DNA of 64,000 nucleotides from positions 568,146,880-568,210,879 of the forward strand of contig NC_053037.3 of assembly GCF_002575655.3 (NCBI RefSeq), written 5' to 3'. This DNA comes from Aegilops tauschii subsp. strangulata (taxonomy: Eukaryota; Streptophyta; Magnoliopsida; Poales; Poaceae). Shown here in pieces: positions 45,257-58,322 of the stretch (the first letter of the stretch is position 1; every line of letters begins with the position of its first letter). The notes under the pieces are model-generated. The model was not told where the DNA came from. It worked only from the letters and a program-made list of their open reading frames with translations, and did no database searches. Made by a program: the position numbers and the translations under genes.

Positions 45257-46730
45257 TGATTCCTCTCCAACGTATCTATAATTTTTTATTGTTCCATGCT
45301 GTTATATTATCAATCTTGGATGTTTTATAATCATTTTATAGTCATTTTATATCATTTTCTGGTACTAACCTATTGACATAGTGCCAAGTGCCAGTTGTTG
45401 TTTTCTGCATGTTTTTTACATCGCAGGAAATCAATATTAGACGGAGTCCAAATGCAACGAAACTCGACGGAATTTTTTTTGGACCAAAAGGAACATAATG
45501 GGCCCTGGCTGCGCCTGGGGCATGCACCGAGGGGGGCAAAACCCACCAGGGTGCACCAGGAGGCCCAGGCGCGCCCTGGTGGGTTGTGCCCACCTCGGGT
45601 GCCCCCCGGACTGCCTCTTTGCTCTATAAATACCCCAATATTCCAGAAACCCTAGGGGATTCGACGAAATATTCATCCAGCCGCCGCAATGTCCAGAACC
45701 ACCAGATCCAATCTAAACACTATCTCGGATGGGGTTCACCACCTCCATTGGTGCCTCTCCGATGATAGTCTCTTGGAGATCCATATGATGTAACTCTTTT
45801 GCGGTGTGTTTGTTGGGATCGATGAACTTTGAGTTTATGATCATATCTATCTTTTTATATCCATGAAAGTATTTGAGTTTCTTTGATCTCTTTTATGCAT
45901 GATCTTATAGCCTCGTATTTCTTCTCTGCTATTTGGGTTTTTTTTGGCCAACTTGATCTATTTATCTTGCAATGGGAAGAGGTGCTTTGTAGTGGGTTCG
46001 ATCTTACGATGCTTGATCCCAGTGACAGAAAGGGAAACGACACTTATGTATCGTTGCCACTAAGGATAAAACTATGGAGTCTATCTGTACATAGATAGAT
46101 CTTGTCTACATCATGTCATCGTTCTTATTGCATTACTCCGTTTTTCCATGAACTTAATACACTAGATGCATGCTGGATAGCGGTCGATGTGTGGAGTAAT
46201 AGTAGTAGATGCAGGCAGGAGTCGGTCTACTAATCTTGGACATGATGCCTATATAATGATCATTGCCTAGATATCGTCATGAGTATTTGAGGTTCTATCA
46301 ATTTCCCAACAGTAATTTGTTCACCCACCATTTGCTATTTTTCTCGAGAGAAGAGACTAGTCAAATCTACGGCCCCTGGGTCTCTTTCTCATATATTTTC
46401 CTTTGCGATCTACTTTTTCCTTGCATTTATTATCAGATCTATTAAACCAAAAATATAAAAATACTTTGCTGCACTTTATTTTATTTGCGGTCTATTTATT
46501 CAATCTATTACAACTCTCTCCCGTCCATGCACCGTTTCTGGCGCCATTACCTGAAAGGGATTGACACGTTGGGTTGCGAGTGGTTGTTAGTTGTGTGCAG
46601 GGGCTATTTAGGTTGTGTTGCTTAGTTCTCCTACTGGTTTGATAACCTTGGTTTCATATCTGAGGGAAATACCTGCCGACGCTGTGCTGCATCATCCCTT
46701 CCTCTTTGGGGAAATACCGACGTAGCTTCA
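45257..46730 (+). repeat. Sabrina-like 5' LTR
   Basis: It starts TGATTCCTCTCCAACG (related LTRs read TGATACGTCTCC) and ends ACGTAGCTTCA before the primer site at 46751. TATAAAT is at 45625-45631. It lacks about 85 bases near 45766 that are present in the 3' LTR (51969-52055). Confidence 0.8.
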
Positions 46731-46750
46731 AGAAACATCAAAAGGAATTC

Positions 46751-46771
46751 CTGGCGCTGTTGCCCGGGAGG
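46751..46771 (+). promoter_or_regulatory. Primer-binding site of the Sabrina-like element
   Basis: CCTGGCGCTGTTGCCCGGGA lies about 20 bases after the LTR. It is a variant of the TGGCGCCGTTGCCGGGGA word at the Athila sites 15119 and 36341, which supports the same clade. Confidence 0.65.
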
Positions 46772-46957
46772 ATCTTCAACATATACCAGGTTCCTAATCA
46801 CAAATCTCATATCCTTGCAATTTACATTATTTTCCATTTGGCTCTCGTTTTCCTCTCCCCCACTTCACAGAAATTTGCCTTTTTATTCGCCTCTCTTTTT
46901 CATTCGCCATTTTCTTGCCGGATCTGTTTGTGAGTGCAATCTTGTTGTGTGGTCATC

Positions 46958-47885
46958 ATGATTCAAGAGAACACCAATTTATGTGATTTGTCAAATACCA
47001 ACAACAATGATTTTATTGGCACTCTGATTGCTCCTCCCGCCACTTGTGCGGAGTCTTGTGATATTAATACTGCTTTGCTGAATCTTGTTATGAAAGATCA
47101 ATTTTCTGGTACTCCTAATGAGGATGTCGCGTCCCATCTTAATACCTTCGTGGAATTATGCGATATGCAAAAGAAAAAAGATTTGGACAATGATGTGGTG
47201 AAGATGAAATTATTTCCGTTTTCTTTGCGTGATTCTGCAAAAATTTGGTTCTCTTCTTTGCCTCGCAATAGTATCGACTCTTGGAATAAGTGCAAAGATA
47301 CTTTTATCACTAAGTATTTTCCTCCCGTAAAAGTTATTTCCCTTAGAACCCAGATCATGAATTTCAAGCAACTTGAACATGAGCATGTTGCACAATCTTG
47401 GGAAAGGATGAAAATGATGCTAAGGAATTGCCCAACTCATGGGTTAAATCTTTGGATGATCATACAAAAAATTTATGCGCGGTTGAATTTTGTTTCTCAT
47501 AATTTTTTGGATTCCGCCGCGGGTGGTATTTTTATGGAAATTACTTTGGGTGAAGCCACCAAATTGCTTGATAATATCATGGCAAATTATTCACAATGGC
47601 ATACCGAAAGGGCTCCTACTAGTAAAAAAGTTAATTCGGTTCAAGAAATTTCTTCTTTGAGTGAAAAAGTCGATGCTCTTATGAAATTGGTTGCTAGTAA
47701 AAGCTCCTATTGATTTTAATGATATGCCTTTGTCTACTTTGATTGAGCAAAATGGTGATGCCATAGATGTGAATTTTATCTCTCGAAATAATTTCAATAA
47801 CAATGCTTATAGAGGTAATTTTAATCCTAGGCCTTTTCCTAGTAATTCCTCTAATAATTATGGTAATTCCTATGGAAATCAATCT

Positions 47886-47922
<37 letters not shown>

Positions 47923-49061
47923 GGAACACCTCTGATCTTGAGAACAATATTAAAGAATTTATCAACACACAAAAGGCTTTTAACACTTCCATAGAAGAAA
48001 AGTTGAGTAAGATTGATGATTAGTCTAGAAGTGTTGATAGAATTGCTCATGATGTGGAAAACTCAAGATGAAATTTTTTGTGCCCAAAGTAGATGAATCA
48101 ATTAAAGCTCTTTATGTTTCTATGGATTAAAGTAAGAAAAGAACCGCTATGCTTAGAGCTAAAAGAGAATTTTTAGAAAAAGCATTTTCTAGTGATTTCT
48201 TTCGCAAAAGTGATTAAGATCTTAAAATGATTGGTGTTTCTTCTATTGCTTCCTTATTTAGTAAAGTTAAGACTGATGAAAAAGGGATTGGAGAAGAGTC
48301 AACTTTAGGTAGAAGGCGTCCCAATATTTCGGAGGGTGAAAATCTTGTTGAAAAAATTGATTAAAGTGGGTTTGAAGAGGTCAAAACTTTAACTAGTGAT
48401 GTGCCCACTCCTTTGGATTACAAAGACTTTAATTATGATAGTTGCTCTTTGATTGATTGTATTTCTTTGTTGCAATCCATGATAAATTCACCCCATGCTT
48501 ATGAACAAAATAAAGCTTTTTACTAAACATATTGTTGATGCTATGATGAAAGCTTTTGAAGAAAAATTGGAATTGGAAGTTTCAATTCCTAGAAAATTGC
48601 ATGATGAGTGGGAACCTACTATCAAAGTAAATATTAAAAATTATGAATGTTTTGCTTTGTGTGACTTGGGTGCTAGTGTTTCTACAATTCTGAAATCTTT
48701 ATGTGATGTGCTTGATTTTACCGATCTTGAAGAATGTTCTTTAAATTTGCACTTGGCGGATTCTGCTATTAAAAGGCCTATGGGAAGAATTAATGATGTT
48801 CTTATTCTTGCAAATAGGAATTATGTGCCCATAGATTTTATTTTTCTTGATATTGATTGCAATCCGTCTTGTCCAATTATTCTTGGTAGACCGTTTTTAC
48901 GCACTATCGGTGTTGTGATTGATATGAAAGAAGGCAATATTAAGTTCCAATTTCCTTTGAGGAAGGGTACGGAACACTTTCCTAGAACAAGAATTAAGCC
49001 ACCATATGAATCAATCGTGAGGGCATCTTATGGATCTCGAACCAAAGATGACAAAACTTAG
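46958..49061 (+). pseudogene. Sabrina-like gag-protease region, broken
   Basis: Gag starts at ATG 46958 (MIQENTNLCDL). Its core is visible as VVKMKLFPFSLRDSAKIWFSSLP, WNKCKDTFITKYFPP and the ERMKMMLRNCPTHGL segment. An extra A near 47700 shifts the frame. The shifted frame continues with an Asn-rich part encoded by an AAT repeat (47887-47922). Stops occur at 48021 and several times between 48060 and 48490. Protease follows in 48495-49061 with FALCDLGASVSTI and CPIILGRPFLRTIG. The gag product would form particles into which related elements could package RNA. Confidence 0.8.
47887..47922 (+). repeat. AAT microsatellite within gag
   Basis: About twelve AAT units encode an Asn run. Such repeats expand easily; it also creates a false Ile-rich frame on the minus strand. 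Confidence 0.85.
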
Positions 49062-51461
49062 ATCCTTGCTTTATGCCTAGCTAAGGGCGTCAAACTATAG
49101 CGCTTGTTCGGAGCCAACCCAATGAATAAAATTTATTTTTGCTTTTTTCTTTCTGTTCTTGAGTGTTAATACAATTATGCTACTGTTATGATTGTGTTTT
49201 TTGTGTTTTAATTAGTGTTTGTGCCAAGTAGAACCAATAGGATCTTCTTGGGTGATAGTTGTTTGATCTTGCTGAAAAAGACAGAAACTTTGCGCTCACG
49301 AAAACAATTCTCATTTTTTTTCAGAAAGGGATTTTGGCCTGATTCTTTTTGTAGAAGATTAATATACAAATTACCCAGGTCGGCCAAGTTTTTCAGAATT
49401 TTTGGAGTTCCAAAAGTTTTCAAAATAGTCAGATTGCTACAGACTGTTCTGTTTTGACAAATTATGTTTTCTTGCGTTGTGTGCTTATTTTGATGGCTCT
49501 ATGGTTTTCTTTGATGAGTTTTTGCCATTGAAAAGTAGGAATACAGTAGATATAATGCAAAAACAAAATATTAATTGGTTTGGTACAATACTTATAGTAG
49601 CGATTTGCTTTGTTTTACTAACGGATCTCATGAAGGTTTTGTTGAGTTTCATGTGATTAAAGTTTTCAAGTTTTGGTTTATCTTACAATGGATGAAGGAA
49701 TAAAGGATAGAAGAGCCTAAGCTTGGGGATGCCCCGGCATCCCAAGCTATTATCCAAAAATGAGCAACCAACTAAGCTTGGGGATGCCCCCGAGTGGCAT
49801 CCCCTCTTTCTTCTAACGACCATCGGTATTTTACTCGAAGCTATATTTTTATTCGTCACATATTATGTGTTTTGCTTGGAGCGTCTTGTATGGTATGAGT
49901 CTTTGCTTGTTTTATTTTGTGTTCTAAGTCTTGATCCCTTGCTGGACACACCTATTTGGGAGAGCCAAAATTTTGTCATGACTTGTTACAATTGCTCTCT
50001 ATGCTTCACTTAAATTTTTATGAGCTATGGACTTGCTCTTGTGCTTCACTTATATCTTTTTGAGCACGGTGTACTTAGTATTTTTGAAGAAATGCTCTCT
50101 TGCTTCACTTAGATTTATTTGAGAGTTAGTAAAATTTTCAAGAAATTCTCTCTTGCTTCACTTAAATTATTTTGAGAGAAAGAAAAAGATTATGCTCATG
50201 ATCTTCACTTATATTTGTTTAAGCTTATGAAAAGCAACACATGAAAATTAGTCCCAAAGTGATATATATCCAAGAGGGATATAATAAAAACTTTCAGGAA
50301 GATCATTGGACAAAATAAACTTGATTCTTAGTAATAGTTTTGAGATATGATGATGTGATATGTGAGTTATGTTGATGAGTAATTATGCTTTAGTAAGAAT
50401 ATTGGTGTTAAGGTTTGTGATTCCCAATGACAGTACGAAAGTCAATAGTCATGCTATGAAATTATCCTACTTGTGGTGCATTATTCGGTGTTGATTATGC
50501 TTAATGCTTGCTTATGAGATTATTTAGTTTCTTGGTTGGTCGCTTCTCAATCTTTTGCTAGCCTTCATTTTGCACTAAGTATGATCTCTACTTGTGCATC
50601 CAAAATCCTTTAAACCAGTTTTGCCACATGAGTCCACTATATCTACCTATATGCGGTATTCTTTTGCCGTTCTAAGCAAATTTTCATGTGCCATCTATAA
50701 TTTTCAAAATAAACTTCTCTTTTGTGTGTTTGCTTCGCTCGCGGAGCGGTGAAGGGTGGCTAATATTTTCCATGCTGGATGTGTTATTCTCACGATGAGT
50801 GTTTATTCACTTGTCATTGCATGAGAGTAAGGCAAAGTTTTTAGGGATGCCCAGTCCCGAAATGAAAAAATGAATTTACTTTATGTTGTCAAATAATAAA
50901 TTCCTTGGAAAGTGTTGGTATGGAGGGCAACCGTGGATACGGCTAGCCATGGAAAGTGAAAGTATGGTGGAAAAAGGAATAAACTTTATTTTCTGTTTGG
51001 GAACCGCCTATGATATATATAGCATGGAAAGTGTTGGGAACTCTAATTCGTTTTCGTTGGTGGGATGGATACACCTCCCAAAATGTTTTTATCTCTAAGT
51101 TTTTCGCTTTGAGCTCTAGCACCTCTACAAATCCCTACTTCCCTCTGCAAAGGGCCTTTCTTTTACTTTATGCAATTTTTATTTTGAATTGGGTGTAGCT
51201 AATATGCGAGTGTGTTTCATGAATGGATCAATGGTTGAGCATGATGGGCTAGGGATAACTTATTTTAGCGTTGATATTTTGAAAGACATGGTTGCTTGTT
51301 GATATGCTTGAGTATTTAAATTATCTTGTCAAAACTAGACTATTGCTTTGAATCACATAAAAGTCCAATTGTCCATGCTATAAAGAAAAGAATATGATAT
51401 GACATGATAGGCAGCATTCCACATCAAAAAATTTGTTTTTATCACTTACCTACTCGAGGAC
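49062..51461. other. Non-coding internal region of the Sabrina-like element
   Basis: No coding frame with domain character. An AAGCTTGGGGATGCCCC word occurs at 49730 and 49774, each followed by a GGCATCCC partner, so that two hairpins can form. TTCACTTA(G/A)AT(T/C)T(A/T)T words recur between 50000 and 50220. The expected purine tract before the 3' LTR is missing: GAGGAC joins directly to GATACGTC. Confidence 0.65.
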
Positions 51462-54208
51462 GATACGTCTCCAACGTATCTATAATTTTTGATTGTTCCA
51501 TGCTGTTATATTATCAATCTTGGGTGTTTTATAATCATTTTATAGTCATTTTATATCATTCTTTGGTACTAACCTATTGACATAGTGACAAGTGCCATTT
51601 GTTGTTTTCTGCATGTTTTTTACATCGCAGGAAATCAATATCAGACGGAGTCCAAATGCAACGAAACTCCACAGAGATTTTTTGGACCAGAAGGAACATA
51701 ATGAGCCCTGGAAGCGCCTTGGGGGTGCCCTGAGGGGGGCACAACCCACCAGGGCACGCCAGGAGGCCCAGGCGCGCCCTGGTGTGTTGTGCCCACCTCG
51801 GGTGCCCCCCGGACCGCCTCTTTGCTCTATAAATACCCCGATATTCCAGAAACCCTAGGGGAGTCGACGAAATATTCATCCAGCCGCCGCAGAGTCCAGA
51901 ACCACCAGATCCAATCTAGACACCATCTCGGATGGGGTTCACCACCTCCATTGGTGCCTCTCCGATGATGCGTGATTAGTTGTTTGTAGACCTTCGGGTC
52001 CGTAGTTAGTAGCTAGATGGCTTCCTCTCTCTCGCTGAATTCTCAATACAATGGTCTCTTGGAGATCCATATGATGTAACTCTTTTGCGATGTGTATGTT
52101 GCACTACTAGGAAAAGGCCTACTAATGACGCACCTAATTTGGCCATTAATGGCGCATTAGTGGTGCGCCATTAGTAGCACGCCATTAGTATATTTTACTA
52201 ATGGCGCACCACTGGTGCGCCATTAGTATCTGGTATACTAATGGCGCACCCCATATGCGCCATTAGTATATACAATAGTGCGCCATTAGTATGCCTCCCA
52301 GGGGGCCATCTATACCCAGGTGATTTGGCATACTAATGGCGCACAACAACAGGATGCGCCATTAGTAACTTCGGCATACTAATTTTTTTTTCAAATATTT
52401 TTTCAGAAATATTTAAAAAAATTCAAAAAAAAAATTATTTTTTTTTCAGAATTTTTTTTTTCAAAATATTTTCAAAAAAATGTTCAAATTTTTTTTTCCA
52501 ATTTTTTCTTAATCTCTGGTCACTATGGCTTAATCTCAGGTCAATATGCTTAATTTCAAGTCAAATAGCACTAAGTGGTCAAACTTCCCGGAAGGTCACC
52601 CATCCTCACACTACTCCAGCCCGAGCACGCCTAACTTCGCGATTCTATCCAACCCAAGCACCACCTCACTTAACAGCCACTTGTTGATATATCTATCATA
52701 TCAATCCTATTAAACCTTGTTGATGTCTAGGACTTTGTTCATATTCATGAGTATGATGAAATTTTGAAAAATATTTCAAACTTCCCGGTCATATTACGAA
52801 TCATTTTTTGAAAAAAAAATCCAAAAAAATTTCAAAACCAATATTTTTTTCTGTTACTTTGAAAATTTTTGAATTTTTTTGCCTCCAGATCTTGAAAGCC
52901 CCGTATCTTTTTTTCTGTTAGGTTTTTGAGGATTTTGAAAATGTTTAACGGGGTTCCCCCGGTTAAATTCGGATGTAACTTTTCGAGTAGATGATTTTTC
53001 ATATAAAAAACTTTTTCATCCGAGTTCGTATGCAAAAGTTATGCCCATTTTAAGAAATTCCAGAGAGATTTTGCAAATAAAGTCGAAATTCATATTTGTT
53101 AATTTTCCCAACAACTAGACCACATATCACATGGGAATCTTATTTTATTTTTATTTTTTTGACATTTCCATCATTTTCTTTTATTTATTTTTAAACTGAA
53201 AAGGCGGTCCACGGGAGGGGGGGGTGCGTTCGGTGGAATGGGCCAAGTTACTAATGGCGCACCGTTGGGGTGGTGCGCCATTAGTAGTTCAGGTTACTAA
53301 TGGCGCACCTTCTGGTGGTGCGCCATTAGTATGTTTGGACAGGCGCACTAGTTAAAAAAAATTGATACTAATGGCGCACCCTAGGCCAGGTGCGCCATTA
53401 CTAGTTACAACTAGTAATGGCGCACTGTGTCTGGATGCGTAATGGCGCATTGTGCCTGGATGTGCCATTAGTATGTTTGGACAGGCGCACTAGTTAAAAA
53501 AATTTGATACTAATGGCGCACCCTGGGCCAGGTGCGCCTTTACTAGTTACAACTAGTAATGGCGCACTGTGTCTGGATGCGCCATTAGTATGTTTGGACA
53601 GGCGCACTAGTTAAAAAAAATTGATACTAATGGCGCACCCTGGGCCAGGTGCGCCATTAGTAGTTTCAACTCTAATGGCGTATCAGAAGGTGGTGCGCCA
53701 TTAGTATATACTAATGGCGCACCGCTTGTCTGGTGCGCCATTAGTGTCAATCCCATCTATAGCCCTTTTTCTAGTAGTGTTGGGATCGATGAACTTTGAG
53801 TTTATGATCAGATCTATTATTTTATATCCATGAAAGTATTTGAGTTTCTTTGAACTCTTTTATGCATGATCTCTTATAGCCTCGTATTTCTTCACCGATA
53901 TTTGGGTTTTGTTTGGCCAACTTGATCTATTTATCTTGGAATGGGAAGAGGTGCTTTGTAGTGGGTTCGATCTTCCAGTGCTTGATCCCAGTGACAGAAA
54001 GGGAAACGACACGTATGTATCGTTGCTACTAAGGATAAAACGATGGGGTCTATCTCTACATAGATAGATCTTGTCTACATCATGTCACCATTCTTATTGC
54101 ATTACTCCGTTTCTCCATGAACTTAATACACTAGATGCATGCTGGATAGCAGTCGATGTGTGGAGTAATAGTAGTAGATGCAGGCAGGAGTCGGTCTACT
54201 AATCTTGG
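51462..54208 (+). repeat. Sabrina-like 3' LTR, interrupted and truncated
   Basis: The LTR parts 51462-52101 and 53780-54208 align with the 5' LTR. Between them lies a CACTA element with a TTG target copy. The right end stops after AATCTTGGAC, where the 5' LTR continues for about 490 more bases, so the end was removed or replaced by the next element. TATAAAT is near 51828. Confidence 0.8.
52102..53779. mobile_element. Non-autonomous CACTA element
   Basis: The 1,678-base element has terminal repeats CACTACTAGGAAAAGGCC and CCCTTTTTCTAGTAGTG and is flanked by TTG on both sides (52099-52101 and 53780-53782). The empty site is visible in the 5' LTR at about 45810 (TTTGTTGGGATC). Both halves carry many ACTAATGGCGCACC...GGTGCGCCATTAGT hairpin units, which are the subterminal transposase-binding type. 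The middle is A/T-rich with no transposase. Three longer units of about 120-140 bases repeat near 53330, 53472 and 53589. Confidence 0.93.
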
Positions 54209-55431
54209 ACGTCACTCGTACGCGTCGGTCCTAAACAAACGGTTTTTAACCCCTTTCCGCCACGGCATTCGGAACGGCCGCCAAGTGTGGGCAATAGGGG
54301 GTCCTTCCCACACGACCCAGAAACCGTCGGGGATATGCCCTCCTGGCACACACACTCGGCAAAATGAGGTCGTGTGCGACCGGCGAGCGCTCAAATACGG
54401 AAATACATACAGTAGAGCTAAAAAATACAATTATACGACGAAATTGTTTCCGATCGCAAGTACATCCCACACAGTCAGTCCGCGCTAAACGTTTCCGTTT
54501 GTATATACATCCCACACAGTCACTCCAAGGAAAATGTTTGCGCAAGGTGGCGTAACGCAAACAGTTTTCAAGAGAATACCGTGTGTGATTGTTCATTGAT
54601 CCAACACGGTTTATTCATAGAAACTGTGTGCGTTGCCTAAGGTCATCGCCCACGGTGTTTTCACATTAACCGTTTGCAATAGGAAAACCCAATTAGCAAG
54701 TTAATTGGCCAATTAGCGGGCTAATTGCCCTATTATTAATAATACATTTACTAATCTAATTAACATTCATATTAAGCACATAATATATTCCATTTCCATA
54801 TTAAGGAAGCAGGAATTTATAATTGAAATACATCGTAGTACAACATGATATAGCTTCAGCACTCAGCCACCCCATTACACAACTGCACCAGCAGCAAGTT
54901 TCACATGCAACATCTAGAACCTTTCGAAATTAGCATCATAGACGGTACATAGAGAGATGCATCTCATCTGGAAAACTGTTGAAGCGGAAGGCGAATATTG
55001 AGCCTTCATTCATGTTGAAGGTCTTTGCAACTTTAGGCCAGTGCCTGTGGATGATTGACCGTCCATCCTTAAACCTCTTCAGGAACACTTCAATATTGAA
55101 CCGTGGGTGTTGTATGAAAACTTTCCTCGCCTCCTGACCACAGAGGTGGTTTGAGAGGTAATCATCAGTGAAGCCTGAAAACAAGGATGTGCATAAATAT
55201 CTTCTTTATATTGGAAATGGGGCAAAGGAATACAAAAAGGCAAGGTATAATAGTTAGTACCATCTTGTAAACCTCAGTGCTTCCCATTGTTTCCCTGCAA
55301 CACATATAAGGTAATTAGTCATCAGGTTAAGTAAGGGTTCACATGCTATCAGTAAAATATGTTGATGAAAAATAAGCACATTGCAGATTCATCAGATTAA
55401 TTCAAGCCACATGGAAAACCCATTTATCCAA

Positions 55432-56340
55432 ACCAAGCATGATTAAGAACTAGGAAATATAGCACTTGTATATGTTTCTCATGTATTAAGTGTAGCCAAA
55501 TTCAATTTATTCCTCACATGGTATACAATAAGAGAATGCAGCCACATCAATTGAACATCGCATTGCATAATTGAGCCAAGAAGTTAACTAAACACCACAA
55601 CAAATAAACCAAACGTTAACTGAGCACCACATTGCACAATATAACATACTCCTAATAGAAGATCAGGCAGTTAACCAAACCAAGCATGCTTAACAACTTG
55701 CAAATATAGCAATGTATTTGTTTCTCATGTATTTAGTACAGCCAAATTTGATTTATTCCTCACATGGTAACAATAACAGAATGCAGCCACAGCAATTGAA
55801 CATCGCATTGCAGAATTGAACCAAGCAGTTAACTAAACACCACAACAAATGAACCAAACGTTAACTGAGCACCACATTGCACAATATAACATAATCCTAA
55901 TAGAATATCAGACAGCTAATCAAACCAAGCATGCTTAACAATTTGGAAATATAGCAATCGTATTTGTTTCTCATGTATTTAGTACAGCCAAATTTGATTA
56001 TTCCTCACATGGTATACAATAACAGAATGTAGCCACAACAATTGAACATCGCATTGCAGAATTGAACCAAGCAGGTAACTAAACACCACAACAAGTGAAC
56101 CAAGCCACAACAAATGAACCAAGCAGTTAACTAAACACCAATTGAACAATATAACATACTCCTAATAGAAGATCAGACAGTTAACCGAACCAAGCATGCT
56201 TAACAACTTGAAAATATTGCACACTAAAGAATTGAACATCACATTTGCAGAATTGAACCAAATAGTTAATTGAACACCACATTGCACGACATATAGAACA
56301 TATACACTATAGTAGAAGATTGCATGGTAAAAGTAGATAG
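55432..56340. repeat. Tandem repeats of about 245 bp
   Basis: ACCAAGCATG starts successive units at 55432, 55679, 55924 and 56189 (spacings 247, 245 and 265). Each unit holds TTTCTCATGTATT(A/T)AGT, TATTCCTCACATGGTA, AATTGAACATCGCATTGCA and CTAAACACCACAACAA. The third unit contains an extra short duplication, and the fourth is cut by the Helitron end at 56356. They lie in the presumed intron of the minus-strand pseudogene. Confidence 0.85.
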
Positions 56341-56355
56341 CACAATTCACTAGAA

Positions 56356-58322
56356 CTAGCGGAGTTACCCGCGCATCTGCGCGGCTAGATTTTTTTATAT
56401 CATTATAAATGTTGTTTTAGATCTGAGATAATCTATAGTATGCTTAAATTTATAAATATGAATGATGGTACTATAGAAAATCGGCCAAGCCAGATAAAAC
56501 TATAATGATATTATTGTTTATGTATTGATAGAACGATAAATAATTTTATAAACGTTTGACCACACATATCCTTCTTAATTTATGTTTTTGTGATTCATCG
56601 AAATAGGGAGGTCTAAACTAATGATGAAAAGCTCACTGATATATCTTTTAAAGAAAATGTTCAAACATGTATAACGTATGATCATTTTCGTTCAACTTCG
56701 TTGTGGTTCTCATCATTAGCAGTATTGCACTTGATTGATTAAATATCTTACATGTGTCTATAAGAAAACCAAATATGAAGATCCTTTCATTTTTTTAAGC
56801 CAATTTACGGCCGTCCTTTTCTCATCTCGAATGTCATAGAGAGAAAATATTATATGCTTCATTACGCAATACAACTTTCTAGCACATGCCATATTCTTAA
56901 ATTAGCAATAAAATTATGAATTCTGAAATGGATTTCATCCAAAAGCTTGTTATTTTATTTTGCTTATTATTCCAAACTACCAATATTTTTTCCTGATCGT
57001 GTCTATGTTGTTTTACATTACCTTATATCTAATACATACCTGATATATATGTTGTTGCCAACCTCTCATTAGGCTTTTAGTTATGATCGTACAATAGAGA
57101 GAGAAAGTTTTTATTTTTTCCATTGTACGATCCAGTTCTATATGCGTTGTCCAAACTGGACACAGCTTGTAAATGAGCCTATTTTGCAATTTTTTCTCTC
57201 TCTATTATTTAATTAATTGAAGTGTCAATGATGGCCGTGTACATGACTTTTATTTATTCCAAAGTAGGCCTTCGACAATCCACGTTTTCATTGTACACGT
57301 GCACTATATGATTTCTTCTTGCAGGTGTACTCAAGTATGGATATGTTCATAAATCTCTTCTTGCACGTTGACTCTAGTATAGACATGCTGAGAAAATCTC
57401 CATCGTTGATACATCTTAATTTTATATTGCTAAATCTCTACCATTTGTTTTCTATCATCTTGTAATAATAATAACATAATAGATAGAGCGAGTATAATTC
57501 GTACGTGAATTAGTTACCTAGTCGACCCACGCAATGCCTCTCTGTTCATTGCAACTGGACAATTGATGGACCCGTTCATCTATAAGATGAATGAAATATA
57601 CCTAGTCCTTGTAAATATATCTATTTTGCGTGGAACGGCCCATCTCGTTTATCTTTTGTAAGCTAAGAGTTCATGCATGCGTAAAAAAAGAGAGGATGTG
57701 TGTATGTCTTCTATTCTCCTTTTCCATTATTGTACGTATATGTAGAAGATAAACTTTTCAACATTCGTAGAGCTGCTAAGTCATAGTTTATTTATTATAG
57801 CGCCAAAGAATGAGTATATCAGGGCAAAGCAAAAAAGAATCACCCGTATTGAATTATTGTAAAAAATCACATGTACTAAATGTTGATATCATTGATGAAG
57901 TCATCACATCCACAAATTCTATTAAATTCCGGCAAGGAAGTAGTCTTGCAACCGGACATGCAATTCTTTTTTGAAGTTGAACCGGACTGGCCTTTTTCTT
58001 AGCCAAGCAAAGAGCTCCTTCGGTTTCCTTTTGTGACGTGACATGTTTTTTTTTTTTGTGGGGTGACGTGACATGGTTGTGTACGTGCCCATGACTAACT
58101 CTTTTGTACGTGCCAAAGACTGAAGTACTTTTTTGTCGTGATAGATCCCTTTAAACGTGTCAACAATTGATTGCAACGAATAGATGTTGTACGTAACTTT
58201 GTTCATCTTTTAATCTCTACCGTTCTAAATAGAATCAATGGATAATAAATTTTTAGCGTATGTGGATTAATGTGATGGCTTGTTTGCCTTTTGTCTTAAG
58301 TATATAATAGATAGATAGAAGA
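56356..58322 (-). mobile_element. Helitron-like non-autonomous element
   Basis: Read on the minus strand, the 3' end has a perfect hairpin CCGCGCA-GA-TGCGCGG followed after about ten bases by CTAG (56359-56356) and a host T. The 5' end starts with TC (58322) after a host A, giving the A^T target of Helitrons with no target duplication. The interior of 1,967 bases is AT-rich and encodes no replicase. A 94-codon minus-strand frame (57922-58206) has no domain character. The 5' end could be off by a few bases because TCTATC repeats there. Confidence 0.55.

Larger units (their letters stand above)
45257..54208 (+). mobile_element. Sabrina-like non-autonomous Athila element
   Basis: The element consists of a 5' LTR (45257-46730), a primer site, gag and protease (46958-49061), about 2.4 kb non-coding sequence and a 3' LTR (51462-54208) that is interrupted by a CACTA element and cut at its right end. 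RT, RNase H and integrase are absent, and no remnant of them is visible. It would need enzymes in trans from a related autonomous element such as the Athila copies to its left. The left flank is TCCAC; the right target copy is lost. Confidence 0.8.

Noticed and set aside
47694..48050. Ile-rich 118-codon minus-strand frame
   Set aside because: Made by the AAT repeat read in reverse.
57922..58206. 94-codon minus-strand frame in the Helitron-like element
   Set aside because: No replicase, helicase or other recognisable motif; basic composition only.
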